A stretch of 64,000 bases of DNA, from NCBI RefSeq assembly GCF_900167935.1, contig NZ_FUYL01000007.1, positions 181,226 through 245,225 on the forward strand, given 5' to 3'. Positions 37,811-46,223 of the stretch are shown here, one piece after another. How positions within the stretch are numbered: the first letter of the stretch is position 1; the number at the start of each line of letters is the position of its first letter. The position numbers were made by a program, and so were the translations under genes. The notes beneath the pieces were generated by a model. It worked only from the letters and a program-made list of their open reading frames with translations. It was not told where the DNA came from and did not search any database. The stretch comes from Maribacter arcticus (GTDB lineage: Bacteria > Bacteroidota > Bacteroidia > Flavobacteriales > Flavobacteriaceae).

Positions 37811-37998
37811 CGCTTTAATGTGGAAGTACATATAAAGTAATAAGTAGTTAGGAAATAGGTATTAGAACTAGTTTTCAGTGTTTATTAGAAAGTAATTAGC
37901 GTAACGTATTTCTTATGGGAAGCAAACCCAGAATATAGAAAAAAGAGAAGAGATATATTTAATTATGATTTAAAGGCTTCTTTGAGCGCACTAACTGT

Positions 37999-38054
37999 CG
38001 ATTAACGACATCAAATATCGTTTAGTTGATTTTGGGTAGTATGTCGTTTATCGG
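37999..38054. promoter_or_regulatory. Three related boxes upstream of a small secreted protein gene
   Basis: CGATTAACGACAT (37999-38011) is repeated in reverse as ATGTCGTTTATCGG (38041-38054), 12 of 13 bases matching, and a third partial copy ATATCGTTTAG is at 38015-38025 in the same direction as the second. The first copy also lies in a GTCG-N5-CGAC palindrome. The cluster ends 118 bp before the gene at 38173, so it is a candidate regulator-binding region. Confidence 0.4.
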
Positions 38055-38172
38055 CAAGATTTTGCACTTAAACCAAGTACGTGTAAACTAACGAGTAAAA
38101 TATGTTTTTCAGCGATTCACAACCTAGTAAAACAAGGTCTTCGGCGTTCTATTATTGTAACAAACGCAAGTC

Positions 38173-38409
38173 ATGAAAACAATACTAACAATCATCTTTA
38201 TCATCTTCTTAAGCTTTACTGCTCAAGCGCAAAACGCTACTAATGAAGTTAAAGTTGAAACTATTGAAATGACCATCGTTACAGAAACAACTTATGAATT
38301 AAACCTTGAGACCAAAACAGAAGTTGCTCGTTTATACAAATCAAAAAATTCTAAAATAAAAAAAGAGTTAAACTTCATCACTAAAACTAACAAGCCTAAA
38401 ATGGCTTAA
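38173..38409 (+). CDS. Small secreted protein
   Basis: A 78-residue protein. Residues 1-20 are a signal peptide (MKTILTIIFIIFLSFTAQAQ). The mature 58 residues are rich in Thr, Glu and Lys (VETIEMTIVTETTYELNLET, RLYKSKNSKIKKELNFITKT). No family is recognised. The gene is alone, preceded by a region with three related boxes and followed directly by a heptamer tandem repeat. Confidence 0.75.
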   Translation: MKTILTIIFIIFLSFTAQAQNATNEVKVETIEMTIVTETTYELNLETKTEVARLYKSKNSKIKKELNFITKTNKPKMA

Positions 38410-38411
38410 AT

Positions 38412-38453
38412 TTCAGTATTCAGTATTCAGTATTCAGTATTCAGTATTCAGTT
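38412..38453. repeat. TTCAGTA heptamer tandem repeat
   Basis: Five perfect copies of TTCAGTA and one incomplete copy follow the stop codon of the small secreted protein within 3 bp. Seven-base units change reading frame on slippage, but here they are noncoding. They could affect the 3' end of the transcript. Confidence 0.9.
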
Positions 38454-38587
38454 TGAAGTGTAATGCATAAAGAAAGAGTGTCTAGGTTAGGTAGTAAAAC
38501 TGAGTTATGAGAAAATAAAGAGCTAAGCCAAATTCAAAAACTAAACTACTCATTACTTTTATGAACTTGAATATGCTTCTTAAACTA

Positions 38588-40138
38588 TTAAAGTCCTTTC
38601 ATTGCTGCTTCGGCACAGCGCTCACCGTCCATTGCAGCTGAAACAATACCACCGGCATAACCACCACCTTCACCACATGGAAAAAGACCTTTAATGACCG
38701 GATGCTCTAATTGTTCGTTTCTTGGAATGCTTACTGGTGATGAGGTTCGTGATTCTACCCCAACTATATTTGCTTCTGCAGTATAGTACCCATGCATTTT
38801 ATCACCGAATGCCTTAAAACCTTGGCGAAGTCTACTGCCTATTAATTTTGGTAAAAGGGAGTGTAAGGGTGCCGATTTTAATCCGGGTTGATAGGAGGTA
38901 GGGTTTAAGTCTACAGATAGATTTCCATCAACAAAATCAGTTAGTCGTTGTGCAGGTGCAGTTTGTGTTCTTCCACCTGAAGTAAAAGCCAAACGCTCCA
39001 AATCCTTTTGATATTCCAATCCTTTTAGGGCTCCGAATTTTTCGTACTTAGGAATATCGGTATCTACATTAATTTCTACGACAATACCAGAATTTGCATA
39101 TAGGTTATTTCGTTTCGATGGTGACATACCGTTTACAACCACTTCTCCGGGTGATGTAGCCGCAGGGACGATGAATCCACCGGGACACATACAAAAAGAA
39201 TATACACCTCGCTCTTTCACTTGTTCAACCAAACTATACGATGCTGCAGGTAATAGTTCACTTCGCTCACCAGAACAATGGTATTGAATACTGTCAATAA
39301 TATGCTGTGGATGCTCTACACGAACGCCCATAGCAAATGATTTTGCTGCTAATGCAATATCCTTTTTGTGTAAAAGGTCGAATATATCACGTGCGGAATG
39401 TCCGGTAGCAAGAATGACTCGTTCTACTGCCATTTCATCCTTTTCATTAAGAATAATGGCTTTTAGCGTGTTGTTCTTGATAACGAAATCGGTCACTTTG
39501 GTATTGAAATGTATTTCGCCACCATGATGCTGTATTACTTCTCTTATATTCTGAACAATTTTTGGGAGTTTGTTGGTCCCGATATGCGGATGCGCATCTA
39601 TTAATATTTGCTCTGTAGCACCATGAAACACCAAGCTTTCAAATATGCGACGTACATCGCCACGTTTTAAACTTCGGGTGTATAATTTTCCGTCAGAATA
39701 GGTGCCTGCGCCACCTTCACCAAAGCAATAGTTACTTTCTGGATTTACTTTATGGTCTTGGTTTATTGCTTTTAAATCTCGTCTACGGTCTTTTACATTG
39801 TTACCACGTTCAAGCACAATAGGTTTGTACCCCATTTCTAAACAACGAAGTGCAGCCCACATTCCTGCAGGTCCGAAACCTATAATATGAATCGGTTTTG
39901 CCTTAGAAACATCTTTATAATTAAAAGATATAGCATTGCTAGGGGCGGGTTCATTAATATAAACAGCCAGTTTGTAGTTGAATACGATTTTAGGTTTACG
40001 TGCATCAATAGATTTTCGAAGTACCCTTATCTTAAAGGTGCCTTCTACAAGACCAAGATACTTTGCCGTACGTATTTCTAAACCATTAGGAGTAGCTTCT
40101 TCCTTTAACGTTAATCGTAACTGTACATTTCTGACCAT
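38588..40138 (-). CDS. FAD-dependent dehydrogenase (COG2509-like)
   Basis: A 516-residue flavoprotein. About 85 residues precede the dinucleotide fold (LRLTLKEEATPNGLEIRTAK). The Rossmann motif is IHIIGFGPAGMWAALRC followed by VLERG. CFGEGGAGTYSDGKL and the C-terminal FPCGEGGGYAGGIVSAAMDG are typical of this uncharacterised FAD dehydrogenase group found in many bacteria. Substrate unknown. It stands alone. The -7 box only 5 bases before its ATG suggests a leaderless or nearly leaderless transcript. Confidence 0.88.
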   Translation of the reverse strand: MVRNVQLRLTLKEEATPNGLEIRTAKYLGLVEGTFKIRVLRKSIDARKPKIVFNYKLAVYINEPAPSNAISFNYKDVSKAKPIHIIGFGPAGMWAALRCLEMGYKPIVLERGNNVKDRRRDLKAINQDHKVNPESNYCFGEGGAGTYSDGKLYTRSLKRGDVRRIFESLVFHGATEQILIDAHPHIGTNKLPKIVQNIREVIQHHGGEIHFNTKVTDFVIKNNTLKAIILNEKDEMAVERVILATGHSARDIFDLLHKKDIALAAKSFAMGVRVEHPQHIIDSIQYHCSGERSELLPAASYSLVEQVKERGVYSFCMCPGGFIVPAATSPGEVVVNGMSPSKRNNLYANSGIVVEINVDTDIPKYEKFGALKGLEYQKDLERLAFTSGGRTQTAPAQRLTDFVDGNLSVDLNPTSYQPGLKSAPLHSLLPKLIGSRLRQGFKAFGDKMHGYYTAEANIVGVESRTSSPVSIPRNEQLEHPVIKGLFPCGEGGGYAGGIVSAAMDGERCAEAAMKGL

Positions 40139-40142
40139 GCTG

Positions 40143-40150
40143 CAAAATTA
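40143..40150 (-). promoter_or_regulatory. -7 box touching the FAD dehydrogenase start
   Basis: On the minus strand TAATTTTG fits TAnnTTTG and is followed by CAGC and the ATG at 40138. A TTG 23 bases upstream could be the -33 element. With so little room the RNA would start at or within a few bases of the start codon. Confidence 0.45.
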
Positions 40151-40240
40151 AAGTAAAATACACGATGATATTTCAAGAGTTTTAAAATTGCTGAGAAAGT
40201 GGTATAAAGAAAGTAATACTCAGTGTAATTAATTTGGTCT

Positions 40241-40852
40241 TTATTTTTCAATAATAGTTCTAAAAGTCAAATTCACTCTGGGCTGCGTACTTAATTTTGT
40301 CGGTGGTAGTCGATGCAACCAATTGGTTTGGGTTTCATCTTTCATTATTAATAAGCTACCATGTTCTAATATCAATTCTACCTTTTCTTTGGTTTCTTTA
40401 TGTTTAAATGCGAATTTTCGTTCCGAACCAAAACTTAAAGAGGCAATTGCGCCGTTCTTTTTTAAATCTTTTTCACCATCGCTATGCCAGGCCATTCCTT
40501 CGTTTCCGTCGTGATAAAGATTTAGTAGGCATGAGTTAAAAGTCTCACCTGTTTCTTGCTCTACTTTGTTTTTTAAGTTTACTAATTCGGTAGTCCAAGA
40601 TAATGCCAGTTTGGTAGTTTTTGAATACGTGTATTCAAACGGTTTTTCACCGTACCATGCCACTTTACGCTTTGTTATTATTTTCTTGCCAAATAGTATA
40701 GCTTCGTCATTTTTCCATTCAATGTTATTTAGCAAAAGGTCTAAATAACGAGTTGCTTCTTGTTCATTTAGAATTTGACCATAGTAATTTACGGTTCCAC
40801 CCTGCGGAAGTAGGTTTTTAGTTGGGTCAACCTTTATATCAAACAATTTCAT
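40241..40852 (-). CDS. alkB: AlkB-like 2-oxoglutarate/Fe(II)-dependent DNA repair dioxygenase
   Basis: A 203-residue enzyme. NLYHDGNEGMAWHSDGEKD contains the HxD iron motif, TNWLHRLPPTK supplies the distal His, and QPRVNLTFRTI carries the 2-oxoglutarate-binding Arg. This is the AlkB / ALKBH2-3 pattern for oxidative removal of alkyl groups from DNA or RNA bases. The gene start overlaps the end of a fragment resembling a small Ada-type zinc-binding protein, fitting an alkylation-response locus. Confidence 0.93.
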   Translation of the reverse strand: MKLFDIKVDPTKNLLPQGGTVNYYGQILNEQEATRYLDLLLNNIEWKNDEAILFGKKIITKRKVAWYGEKPFEYTYSKTTKLALSWTTELVNLKNKVEQETGETFNSCLLNLYHDGNEGMAWHSDGEKDLKKNGAIASLSFGSERKFAFKHKETKEKVELILEHGSLLIMKDETQTNWLHRLPPTKLSTQPRVNLTFRTIIEK

Positions 40853-40928
40853 TTTTCCAATTTTTATATGCTTCCTTCATGCAATTTCCACAAGGTCTGA
40901 AATTATTTTCAATAGCTTCTTCAGTTTT
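40839..40928 (-). pseudogene. C-terminal remnant of an Ada-type zinc-binding protein
   Basis: Twenty-nine codons directly after a TAA read KTEEAIENNFRPCGNCMKEA and then YKNWKNEIV, ending in TGA inside the alkB start. FRPCGNCMK is the second half of the Cys4 zinc site of Ada metal-binding domains (CxxC). The first Cys pair is missing. The frame continues from the tiny lipoprotein-like reading at 40929-41057, so a deletion has probably joined the two. Confidence 0.55.
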
Positions 40929-41057
40929 TTAACCTAAAGATTCACTTTTAGTAGTGCTCTGTTTGTTTGCAGAATTTTGGCAGTAAATACTTATAATCAG
41001 AAATAAAAATAGGGATAAGTTTCTAAGAATAGTAAAGATTGAATTTCTGACTTTCAT
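40929..41057 (-). CDS. Tiny lipoprotein-like reading frame (42 residues)
   Basis: MKVRNSIFTILRNLSLFLFL, then IISIYCQNSANKQ..., has the shape of a lipoprotein signal with Cys26 and a 16-residue tail. It could be a real tiny lipoprotein or the truncated start of a longer one, because the next codons after its TAA encode an unrelated zinc-protein fragment in the same frame. No similarity recognised. Confidence 0.35.
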   Translation of the reverse strand: MKVRNSIFTILRNLSLFLFLIISIYCQNSANKQSTTKSESLG

Positions 41058-41141
41058 TGTATACAGAATGTTTTTTTTAGTGTTTTAGACTGTGTATGTA
41101 AGATGTATTACCTTTTTTAGCAATTAATTTAAAGCATATAC

Positions 41142-41218
41142 AAAACGAAGGAAAATCTGTCAGGATTTTCATGAATAGGGGTACACTAGCAAACCATTTT
41201 ACATTGCTTAACGGGTAC
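41142..41218. repeat. Boundary repeat after the M28 peptidase gene
   Basis: AACGAA, GAAAATCTGTCAGGATTTTC and then TTTTACATTGCTTA match, in order and spacing, the segment at 53579-53650 (AACGAA, GAAAATTCGCAGGATTTTC, TTTTACATGGTGTTA). The element adjoins the stop codon at 41219, as similar elements do in the cassette-like region beyond 52 kb. It contains a GAAAATC / GATTTTC inverted pair. Confidence 0.4.
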
Positions 41219-42751
41219 TTATTTTTTCTTTCTAGGGATGTTTTCGTTCATAGTATCCAAAGAATAAATTGTCCAAGCTAAAATCACAGCATTTTTCATA
41301 ATGTCATTTTCAGGAACATATTCTAAAAAGTCAAGAGTTGTATGATGAGTTGCAGACCCATAAGCTAAATCATCTTGTATGAATTGAAATGAAGGGATAT
41401 TATAGTAATCAAAAGTTTCGTGGTCGGTAGATAGTGTATTTTCAATAGCAATAGCTCCAGAAGTTATAGTAGAAATTGGCTCAAATACTTTTTCAAAAAC
41501 GGGTCTTGCCAATTCATTATTCTGCAAAAAAACGCCTCTTATTAACCCGGCACCATTATCTAAATTTAAATAAGCTGCAATTTTTTTAGATGCGATATTC
41601 GGTTTTTCATTTAAATCTCCAAAGTGTTTTTTAGCATAGGCAGCCGACCCTAAATAAGCTTGTTCTTCACCTCCCCATAGCCCAACTTTAATAGTTCTTT
41701 TGGGTTCATAGCCAATCTGCTTAAGAATGCGTAAAGCTTCTACTAAAACTATGCAATTAGCACCATTATCGGTAGCACCTGTGGCAGAATGCCAAGAATC
41801 GAAATGAGCTCCTAATACTATACTTTCTGACTTTAGTTTAGCATCATTACCCGAAATTTCCCCTATGATGTTTACATTATTTTCGGGTTCACTGTAAAAT
41901 TCAGTTTCCAAATTAAGGCGTATAGTGGGTGTCGCATTTAATTTTGTCATACGGTACAATCTTCCAAAATGTTCAGGCATGATTGTGAAATATGGCAAAG
42001 GTTTTAAATCACCCTCTTTATAATAATAAGTTCCTTGAGGGTGTAAAACACCTAAATACATAGGCCTTGTAGTCAATACGGCTATAGCGCCTTCAGCTTC
42101 TATAAACTTAAGGAACGATTCATCCGAAAAATCGTCAGTTTTCCATTGCTCAAAAAGTTCAGGTAATGGAGTTGTTTTAACCTTAGCGGTTACTTTTTGC
42201 TCCATTTGTTTCAATTGTGTCTCTGAATATCTAGATTCAATAGTATCTAAAAGTGATTTCTTTCTAGGTTCTTTTCCTAAAAGGATTATTTTTCCCTTCA
42301 GTTTACCTGAAAATTCACTTCTCACCCAATTCATATCAGCATAACTTTCAATACTTATGATGGTGCCAGAAACAATGCCATCTGTACTTTTAGACATCGC
42401 CAAAGGATACGCTGAAATATTCATATAGTTTGGAGCCACCATTTCTACAGCAAAGGTTTTAATACCCCAGCCTCGACAATCAGAACAATAATTTTCAAAA
42501 TGTACATTTTGAAGACCAATTTTTTTCATCTCATCAGAAATCCAAGTAGCAGCGTTATAGTACTCTCTAGTACCTGTAAGCCTCTGGCCGTAAATGTCGG
42601 TGAACTGACTTAACATGTTCATGGCTTCAGAATTATTGAATCCTTCATTTCGAATTTCTGATAATACTTTTTCCTTACTTGTTACTTGTGAATAGTTGTT
42701 GATAGTAAATCCTAGAAAAAGGAATAAAGTAATACTTGTTTTTAAGTTCAT
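41219..42751 (-). CDS. M28 family carboxypeptidase-like peptidase (exported)
   Basis: A 510-residue zinc peptidase with a signal peptide (KTSITLFLFLGFTINNYSQ), similar in layout to plasma glutamate carboxypeptidase. A PA domain interrupts the N-terminal part. Zinc ligands appear in VLGAHFDSW, TGATDNGAN, WGGEEQAYLGS, YLNLDNGAG and the late ATHHTTLDFLE. It hydrolyses peptides in the periplasm or outside. It is unlinked to the first M28 gene and not closely similar to it. Confidence 0.92.
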   Translation of the reverse strand: MNLKTSITLFLFLGFTINNYSQVTSKEKVLSEIRNEGFNNSEAMNMLSQFTDIYGQRLTGTREYYNAATWISDEMKKIGLQNVHFENYCSDCRGWGIKTFAVEMVAPNYMNISAYPLAMSKSTDGIVSGTIISIESYADMNWVRSEFSGKLKGKIILLGKEPRKKSLLDTIESRYSETQLKQMEQKVTAKVKTTPLPELFEQWKTDDFSDESFLKFIEAEGAIAVLTTRPMYLGVLHPQGTYYYKEGDLKPLPYFTIMPEHFGRLYRMTKLNATPTIRLNLETEFYSEPENNVNIIGEISGNDAKLKSESIVLGAHFDSWHSATGATDNGANCIVLVEALRILKQIGYEPKRTIKVGLWGGEEQAYLGSAAYAKKHFGDLNEKPNIASKKIAAYLNLDNGAGLIRGVFLQNNELARPVFEKVFEPISTITSGAIAIENTLSTDHETFDYYNIPSFQFIQDDLAYGSATHHTTLDFLEYVPENDIMKNAVILAWTIYSLDTMNENIPRKKK

Positions 42752-43042
42752 AATTAGAAGTAATGATTATTGGATGTTAATCGTTAGTGTAAGCACCAGT
42801 AACATTTGTATATGATAACAAGTTACTCTATTTCTAGGTGTATCTGCAATACTATTCTTCTGCGCTCAAAATGATATGTAAAACCCGTACTTTCTAATTA
42901 GAATTTACGCGTGACTATATCTTTATAACTCAACTATATAATCATCAATGAGATTGCAGGTAATTTTTCAATTAGAATAAGCATTACGGTAACCAAGTAT
43001 AAATATCATAGTGAGTATAAACTTTTGAATATGTAAATAGAA
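42752..43042. other. Intergenic region without detectable features
   Basis: Apart from the hairpin at 43043-43090, the 367-bp gap between two minus-strand genes shows no reading frame of note. It should contain the promoter of the M28 gene, which I could not place. Confidence 0.5.
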
Positions 43043-43090
43043 ATGGCAGATTTCATACGCTATATGTATACAACGTAATTCATCTGCCAT
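43043..43090 (-). terminator. Hairpin after the small membrane-protein gene
   Basis: A perfect 9-bp pair ATGGCAGAT / ATCTGCCAT encloses 30 nt that can pair again through TACG / CGTA. On the minus strand it follows the stop at 43119 by about 30 bp and is followed by TTTCTATTT. Confidence 0.5.
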
Positions 43091-43118
43091 CATTCAATCT
43101 ATAAAGTAGCTACAATGC

Positions 43119-43601
43119 TTATTTTTTATTTTTCAGCATATTTTTAATCAACGAACTCCATTTTTCTATAGACTGAAGTTCACCAGTTAATTGGTAGTTG
43201 ATATCCGCATTGTAAAATTCGAAAACGATGTTGGGTTGATCGCTATCAACAGGAAAGAAGGTTAGGTTTAATCGGTCAATGATTTTTTCCTTCCGTACGT
43301 ATGATTTACCAATATTCGCTATTTCACATGTTTTTATTGAAGATAAGTCAACATATTGCTGCTGAATAGCTTCCTTCGTTTTTAAAACAAAGAATACGAA
43401 GTTTTTAGTTCGGTCTACACCAATAGCGTAATGACCAAAAATTTCATGTTCAGAAATTTCACAGTTATGTTGATGAGCAACCTCTTTTAGGGAAGTTAAT
43501 ACTACTTTTTCTTTAATTTTTCTACTTCTGTTTGTTATAACAAAAGGCATTGCACAAAGTGCAACAGATACGATGCCTATAACGGCTATTCCTAATTCCA
43601 T
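43119..43601 (-). CDS. Small membrane-anchored protein of unknown function
   Basis: A 160-residue protein from the ATG at 43601 (MELGIAVIGIVSVALCAMPF); the longer frame adds 21 residues without membrane or domain character. One N-terminal helix is followed by a soluble, probably cytosolic, domain (HNCEISEHEIFGHYAIGVDR, and NIVFEFYNADINYQLTGELQ then SIEKWSSLIK near the end). It resembles uncharacterised flavobacterial proteins with a PH-like pattern. No catalytic motif. Confidence 0.7.
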   Translation of the reverse strand: MELGIAVIGIVSVALCAMPFVITNRSRKIKEKVVLTSLKEVAHQHNCEISEHEIFGHYAIGVDRTKNFVFFVLKTKEAIQQQYVDLSSIKTCEIANIGKSYVRKEKIIDRLNLTFFPVDSDQPNIVFEFYNADINYQLTGELQSIEKWSSLIKNMLKNKK

Positions 43602-43709
43602 TTTATATTTTTTAAATTTTGAGATACTAATTTTTGTATGATGCGTTAAATCGCAACATATCAATGTATTACCTGTAGCTACTTGAATAGTAGCCTTTAA
43701 AAAAATGAT

Positions 43710-44084
43710 TTACCAGAAATTATGGAAAGGAAAAATTAGGTCAGACTTTCGATGCCTAACCAGTAAGATATTAGCGTAATTTTCATACTGCTTAAATCTT
43801 GAGCTAAACAGTACTTCATTAGATTTTAAGCGTATTGAAACACTCGTGAACGGGAGCTTAAAATTCGGAGCAGCATACTCAGTAACATCAGATATTGAAA
43901 CCTCCGACTGTTGTGAATGAGGCGATAGTAGCTTAGTTGAGGCAGTAAAATATGCTTTCTGCTCGCTTTTTTGGTCAACTGTTATCTCATTAGAAAACGG
44001 TAATATATTAGCAGAACTATATACCCCGAAACAATAAATGGAGACGAGTAGAAGAACCCTGAATATGTGATTCGTACTTTTCAT
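43710..44084 (-). CDS. Small exported protein downstream of the K+/H+ antiporter
   Basis: A 124-residue protein from the ATG at 44084 (MKSTNHIFRVLLLVSIYCFG), with a signal peptide. The mature part ends in LFSSRFKQYENYANILLVRH and then RKSDLIFPFHNFW. The start falls one base beyond the antiporter stop (44086), so the two are almost certainly translated from the same message. No family recognised. Confidence 0.65.
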   Translation of the reverse strand: MKSTNHIFRVLLLVSIYCFGVYSSANILPFSNEITVDQKSEQKAYFTASTKLLSPHSQQSEVSISDVTEYAAPNFKLPFTSVSIRLKSNEVLFSSRFKQYENYANILLVRHRKSDLIFPFHNFW

Positions 44085-44085
44085 A

Positions 44086-45558
44086 TTACGCAACAACACC
44101 TTGGTCGAGAATTGCATTAACTTCTTTCAAACTATCTTCATTATCTAATAAGAGAACTAATACATCATCAGCTTCAATTACCGTTGAGCCACCCGGTCGT
44201 ACAAATTTACTATTTCGTTTAATCATTACAATGAATGCAGACCTCGGAAAATGCAAATCTATAATCCGTTTATTAACTGCATAACTATCTGGTGGTATAA
44301 TAACCTCTTCCATGGCAGATTTAGGCAGATTTAGAATATACCTATCATTTTCTGCAATAGGCTTCACTTCATCAGGTAAGGCAACATTTAACCATTTAGC
44401 AAAAATCGATAAAGTAGTTCCTTGTATTAATACAGATGTAACTGAAATAAAGAATACGATATTAAATATCATACTTGCTTTATCAATACCCGCCAAAAGG
44501 GGATAGGTTGCAAAAACAATTGGTACCGCACCACGTAAGCCGACCCACGAAATATAAAACCGTCTTCTAAGTTTCATTTTGAAAAACATCAAACTAAGAA
44601 AAACACTTATTGGACGAGCCACTAAAATCAAGAATACAGATATGAGCAGACCTATTCCCATATAGGGTATTATTTCGGAAGGAAAAACAAGTAGACCCAA
44701 TGTCAGGAATAGCACAATTTGCATTAACCATGCTAAACCATCAAACATTTTTATAATGGTAGATTTATGTATAAGATCTTGATTACCCAGATAAACAGCA
44801 CAGATGTATATGGCAAGAAAGCCGTTACCACCAACGGCATCGGTTGCCGAAAATGTAATGAACATTAATGCTATAACGAGAACAGGGTAAAGCCCCTCGA
44901 AGCCTAGTTTAATTTTATTGATAATTAGTTCGCTCAATTTTCCAAAACCAAAACCACCAATACCACCCAAAATCATTTGTTTTAAAAATAAGGGGATGAT
45001 TGAAAGAATGCTTAAGTCTTGGTTGATTACCAAGGTCAAGAATGCAAGTGTTAGTACATAGGCCATGGGGTCATTACTACCACTTTCTAATTCTAAGGTT
45101 GATCTTAGATTGTTCTTTAAAGCTAGATTTTTTGAACGTAATATGGAGAATACGGCTGCGGCATCTGTAGATGAGACTATAGAACCTAAAAGCATACTTT
45201 CATAAATGGTAAAATCTGTCACGAAATAGACAAATGTACCCAACGAAACCGCTGTTAGTAAAACACCTAAAGTAGATAAAACCAGACCCTCTTTAAGAAT
45301 CGGTTTTACGGCCTTCCAGTTGGTGTCAAGTCCACCAGAAAACAAAATGAAGTTAAGGGAAACAATACCAATGAATTGTGCAAGTTTAGGGTTGTCAAAC
45401 CTAATACCTCCTATACCGTCTGATCCTGCTAGCATACCAATGGCTAAAAAGAGTATTAAAGTAGGTACGCCGAATTTATATGAAGTTTTACCTACTAAGA
45501 TGCTGATAAACAGTAATATAGACCCTACTAGTAGTATGTTTTCAATGGTAAGGTTCAT
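44086..45558 (-). CDS. Potassium/proton antiporter (CPA1, NhaP2/CvrA-like)
   Basis: A 490-residue transporter with about 12-13 membrane helices from residue 5 to 395 (NILLVGSILLFISILVGK; GTSYKFG-like loops). Family motifs include GLDTNWKAVKPILKEG, SIVSSTDAAAVFSILRSKNL and ESGSNDPMAYVLTL with the ion-binding Asp pair. A C-terminal TrkA-C domain (about 410-485; VNKRIIDLHFPRSAFIVMIK) probably binds a nucleotide or other regulator. It exchanges cytosolic K+ or Na+ for H+. Two small exported/membrane proteins follow. Confidence 0.92.
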   Translation of the reverse strand: MNLTIENILLVGSILLFISILVGKTSYKFGVPTLILFLAIGMLAGSDGIGGIRFDNPKLAQFIGIVSLNFILFSGGLDTNWKAVKPILKEGLVLSTLGVLLTAVSLGTFVYFVTDFTIYESMLLGSIVSSTDAAAVFSILRSKNLALKNNLRSTLELESGSNDPMAYVLTLAFLTLVINQDLSILSIIPLFLKQMILGGIGGFGFGKLSELIINKIKLGFEGLYPVLVIALMFITFSATDAVGGNGFLAIYICAVYLGNQDLIHKSTIIKMFDGLAWLMQIVLFLTLGLLVFPSEIIPYMGIGLLISVFLILVARPISVFLSLMFFKMKLRRRFYISWVGLRGAVPIVFATYPLLAGIDKASMIFNIVFFISVTSVLIQGTTLSIFAKWLNVALPDEVKPIAENDRYILNLPKSAMEEVIIPPDSYAVNKRIIDLHFPRSAFIVMIKRNSKFVRPGGSTVIEADDVLVLLLDNEDSLKEVNAILDQGVVA

Positions 45559-45851
45559 TATTGTTAGTTTCTATTTTGGTCAGCGCAAATTTAGTTCTTT
45601 TTAAAAAAAACAAGGATTAAATAGCGTGTTTGTGGGGTGATAAATAGGTTAAAATTTAGCCAAAATTATTATTTCATTTTCAAGAGCCAGCTCCAACCTG
45701 GGCAGGTGTTTAATTCCATTAAATTCTGATTAGTTTTCTTTTTTAAATTAAGGAGGGGGAACCGTTCTGGCTGTTATCTGTTTTATGCTATTTCATTTAC
45801 ATCATTTATTAGTTAGAACGTTAATTTAATCCTAATCAGCTCTCAATACTA
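45559..45851. other. Divergent intergenic region
   Basis: It separates the antiporter (leftward) from the ArsR-type gene (rightward). Apart from the ArsR promoter beginning at 45852, no gene or clear hairpin was seen. Confidence 0.5.
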
Positions 45852-45892
45852 TTGTTTAATTCAAGTTATCGATACATTTGTATATATCGATA
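45852..45892 (+). promoter_or_regulatory. ArsR-type promoter with two TATCGATA operator boxes
   Basis: A TTG (45852-45854) and a TACATTTG (45873-45880) separated by 18 bp fit the Bacteroidota promoter consensus. The palindrome TATCGATA occurs at 45867-45874, overlapping the -7 box, and again at 45885-45892 near the expected transcript start. Two copies 18 bp apart fit two winged-helix dimers on one DNA face. Autoregulation by the ArsR-type protein is inferred. Confidence 0.65.
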
Positions 45893-45905
45893 TATTAAAA
45901 ACATC

Positions 45906-46175
45906 ATGGAGCTAAAACAAATAGAGAAAATATCAAAAGCATTAAGTGATGTTAATCGATTGAAAATATTACAGTACATGCAAAAGAATCAGGGAAAGGT
46001 AGAATGTACCCATGCTTGTAATTTGTTAGATTTAGCACAGCCTTCCATCAGTCATCACATTAAAAAATTAGTGGAATCAGGATTGATTAATCCGCATAAA
46101 ATTGGGCGAAATTATCATTACTCCCTTAATCATGAGGTGTGGGATAACTACACATTAAGACTGAAAAATCTATAA
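45906..46175 (+). CDS. ArsR-family winged-helix repressor
   Basis: An 89-residue protein from the ATG at 45906 (MELKQIEKISKALSDVNRLK). The longer frame starts upstream of the promoter and is rejected. The ArsR fold shows in RLKILQYMQKNQGKVECTHA, the recognition helix LAQPSISHHIKKLVESGLI and the wing HKIGRNYHYSLN. Two Cys residues (CTHAC) lie before the recognition helix, as in metal- or redox-sensing members, but the classical CxC motif is absent. It precedes a luciferase-like oxidoreductase gene by 48 bp. Confidence 0.88.
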   Translation: MELKQIEKISKALSDVNRLKILQYMQKNQGKVECTHACNLLDLAQPSISHHIKKLVESGLINPHKIGRNYHYSLNHEVWDNYTLRLKNL

Positions 46176-46223
46176 TATTTTAGAGTATATATTGAAAGTT
46201 ATAAATATATAAATGAATTTATA

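Noticed and set aside
37787..37831. A longer start for the RhlE-type helicase
   Set aside because: The extra 15 codons (MYFHIKAYLCSLLKI) overlap the TACCTTTG promoter box, and homologues begin at MTFKELGI.
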